Shown: positions 32,723 through 32,790 of the stretch, piece by piece | Numbering within the stretch: the first letter of the stretch is position 1 | Layout: each line of letters starts with the position of its first letter | Assembly (NCBI GenBank): GCA_001464065.1 | Contig: LNDN01000123.1 | Coordinates: 1 to 32,790 of the forward strand | Direction of reading: 5' to 3' | Origin: Acidobacteria bacterium Ga0077522 | GTDB taxonomy: Bacteria > Acidobacteriota > Vicinamibacteria > Vicinamibacterales > Vicinamibacteraceae | DNA: 32,790 nt | The notes under the pieces: model-generated | What the model saw: the letters and a program-made list of their open reading frames with translations, nothing else | Database searches by the model: none | What the model was told of the DNA's origin: nothing | Position numbers and translations under genes: made by a program

Positions 32723-32790
32723 GGCGCCCGCGTGACGTGTGCCGGGCGGGACAGCGCCCGGGCGCCGGGGCGTCCACGGTAGACGGATGA

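Noticed and set aside
1-32790. CRISPR arrays, tRNA/rRNA genes, insertion sequences, attachment sites
   Set aside because: No regularly spaced repeats, no cloverleaf or rRNA-like conserved stretch, no transposase or integrase, and no terminal inverted repeats were seen.

Overview
This is a GC-rich window (close to 70% GC by eye) from an environmental bacterium. I would place it, tentatively, in the Acidobacteriota, class Vicinamibacteria or close to it. The reasons are the gene families seen together: a TPR-fused Pkn-type kinase, DUF1080/3-keto-glycoside hydrolase proteins, a 'membrane-bound dehydrogenase' with a cytochrome c tail, Gfo/Idh/MocA oxidoreductases, secreted M28 peptidases and a secreted FG-GAP/NHL protein. 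This taxonomic call is inference. I see no rRNA, tRNA, CRISPR array, insertion sequence or phage gene.

Layout. 1-2500 (-): Ser/Thr kinase with TPRs, cut by the left edge. 2526-2969 (-): small lipoprotein. 3099-6773 (+): very large secreted mosaic protein. 6858-7001 (+): remnant of a receiver domain. 7147-9287 (+): ArsR-rhodanese regulator with a perfect palindromic operator, a nucleoside phosphorylase-like protein and a methyltransferase. 9284-10648 (-): TrmK-like and membrane-anchored methyltransferases. 10737-12429 (+): OmpR-type two-component pair behind a four-box operator; the kinase gene carries a frameshift. 12457-18536 (-): ABC exporter followed by a short cyclic-glucan-synthase (NdvB-like) protein. 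18801-25105 (-): six closely packed genes (89-aa Cys-rich protein, 196-aa unknown, Gfo/Idh/MocA oxidoreductase, triple-Rid secreted protein, cytochrome c-tailed dehydrogenase, DUF1080 hydrolase). 25414-27069 (+): secreted M28 peptidase. 27116-29123 (-): a second Gfo/Idh/MocA + DUF1080 pair, with the oxidoreductase gene broken at its 5' end. 29226-30299 (+): RsbRD-type histidine kinase. 30314-32710 (-): class Ic aspartate aminotransferase and a GNAT-like protein.

How the parts may work together. The 18801-24228 operon and the 27116-29123 pair both combine an NAD(P)-type sugar oxidoreductase with a secreted DUF1080 protein. This is the pairing expected for oxidation of sugars to 3-keto-glycosides followed by non-classical cleavage. 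The larger operon adds a cytochrome c-linked dehydrogenase and a three-domain Rid protein, both with signal peptides. The ABC exporter plus NdvB-like protein resembles the ndvA-ndvB arrangement for periplasmic glucan, but the NdvB-like protein stops before the GH94 domain.

Most interesting signals: (1) four half-sites at exact 11-bp steps in a symmetric array before the two-component system; (2) a 37-bp exact repeat linking the histidine kinase gene to the broken oxidoreductase gene; (3) a recurrent TGnTAnnnT-like -10 element lying 6-12 bases before start codons throughout the window, suggesting leaderless transcription; (4) the triple-Rid/dehydrogenase/DUF1080 operon.
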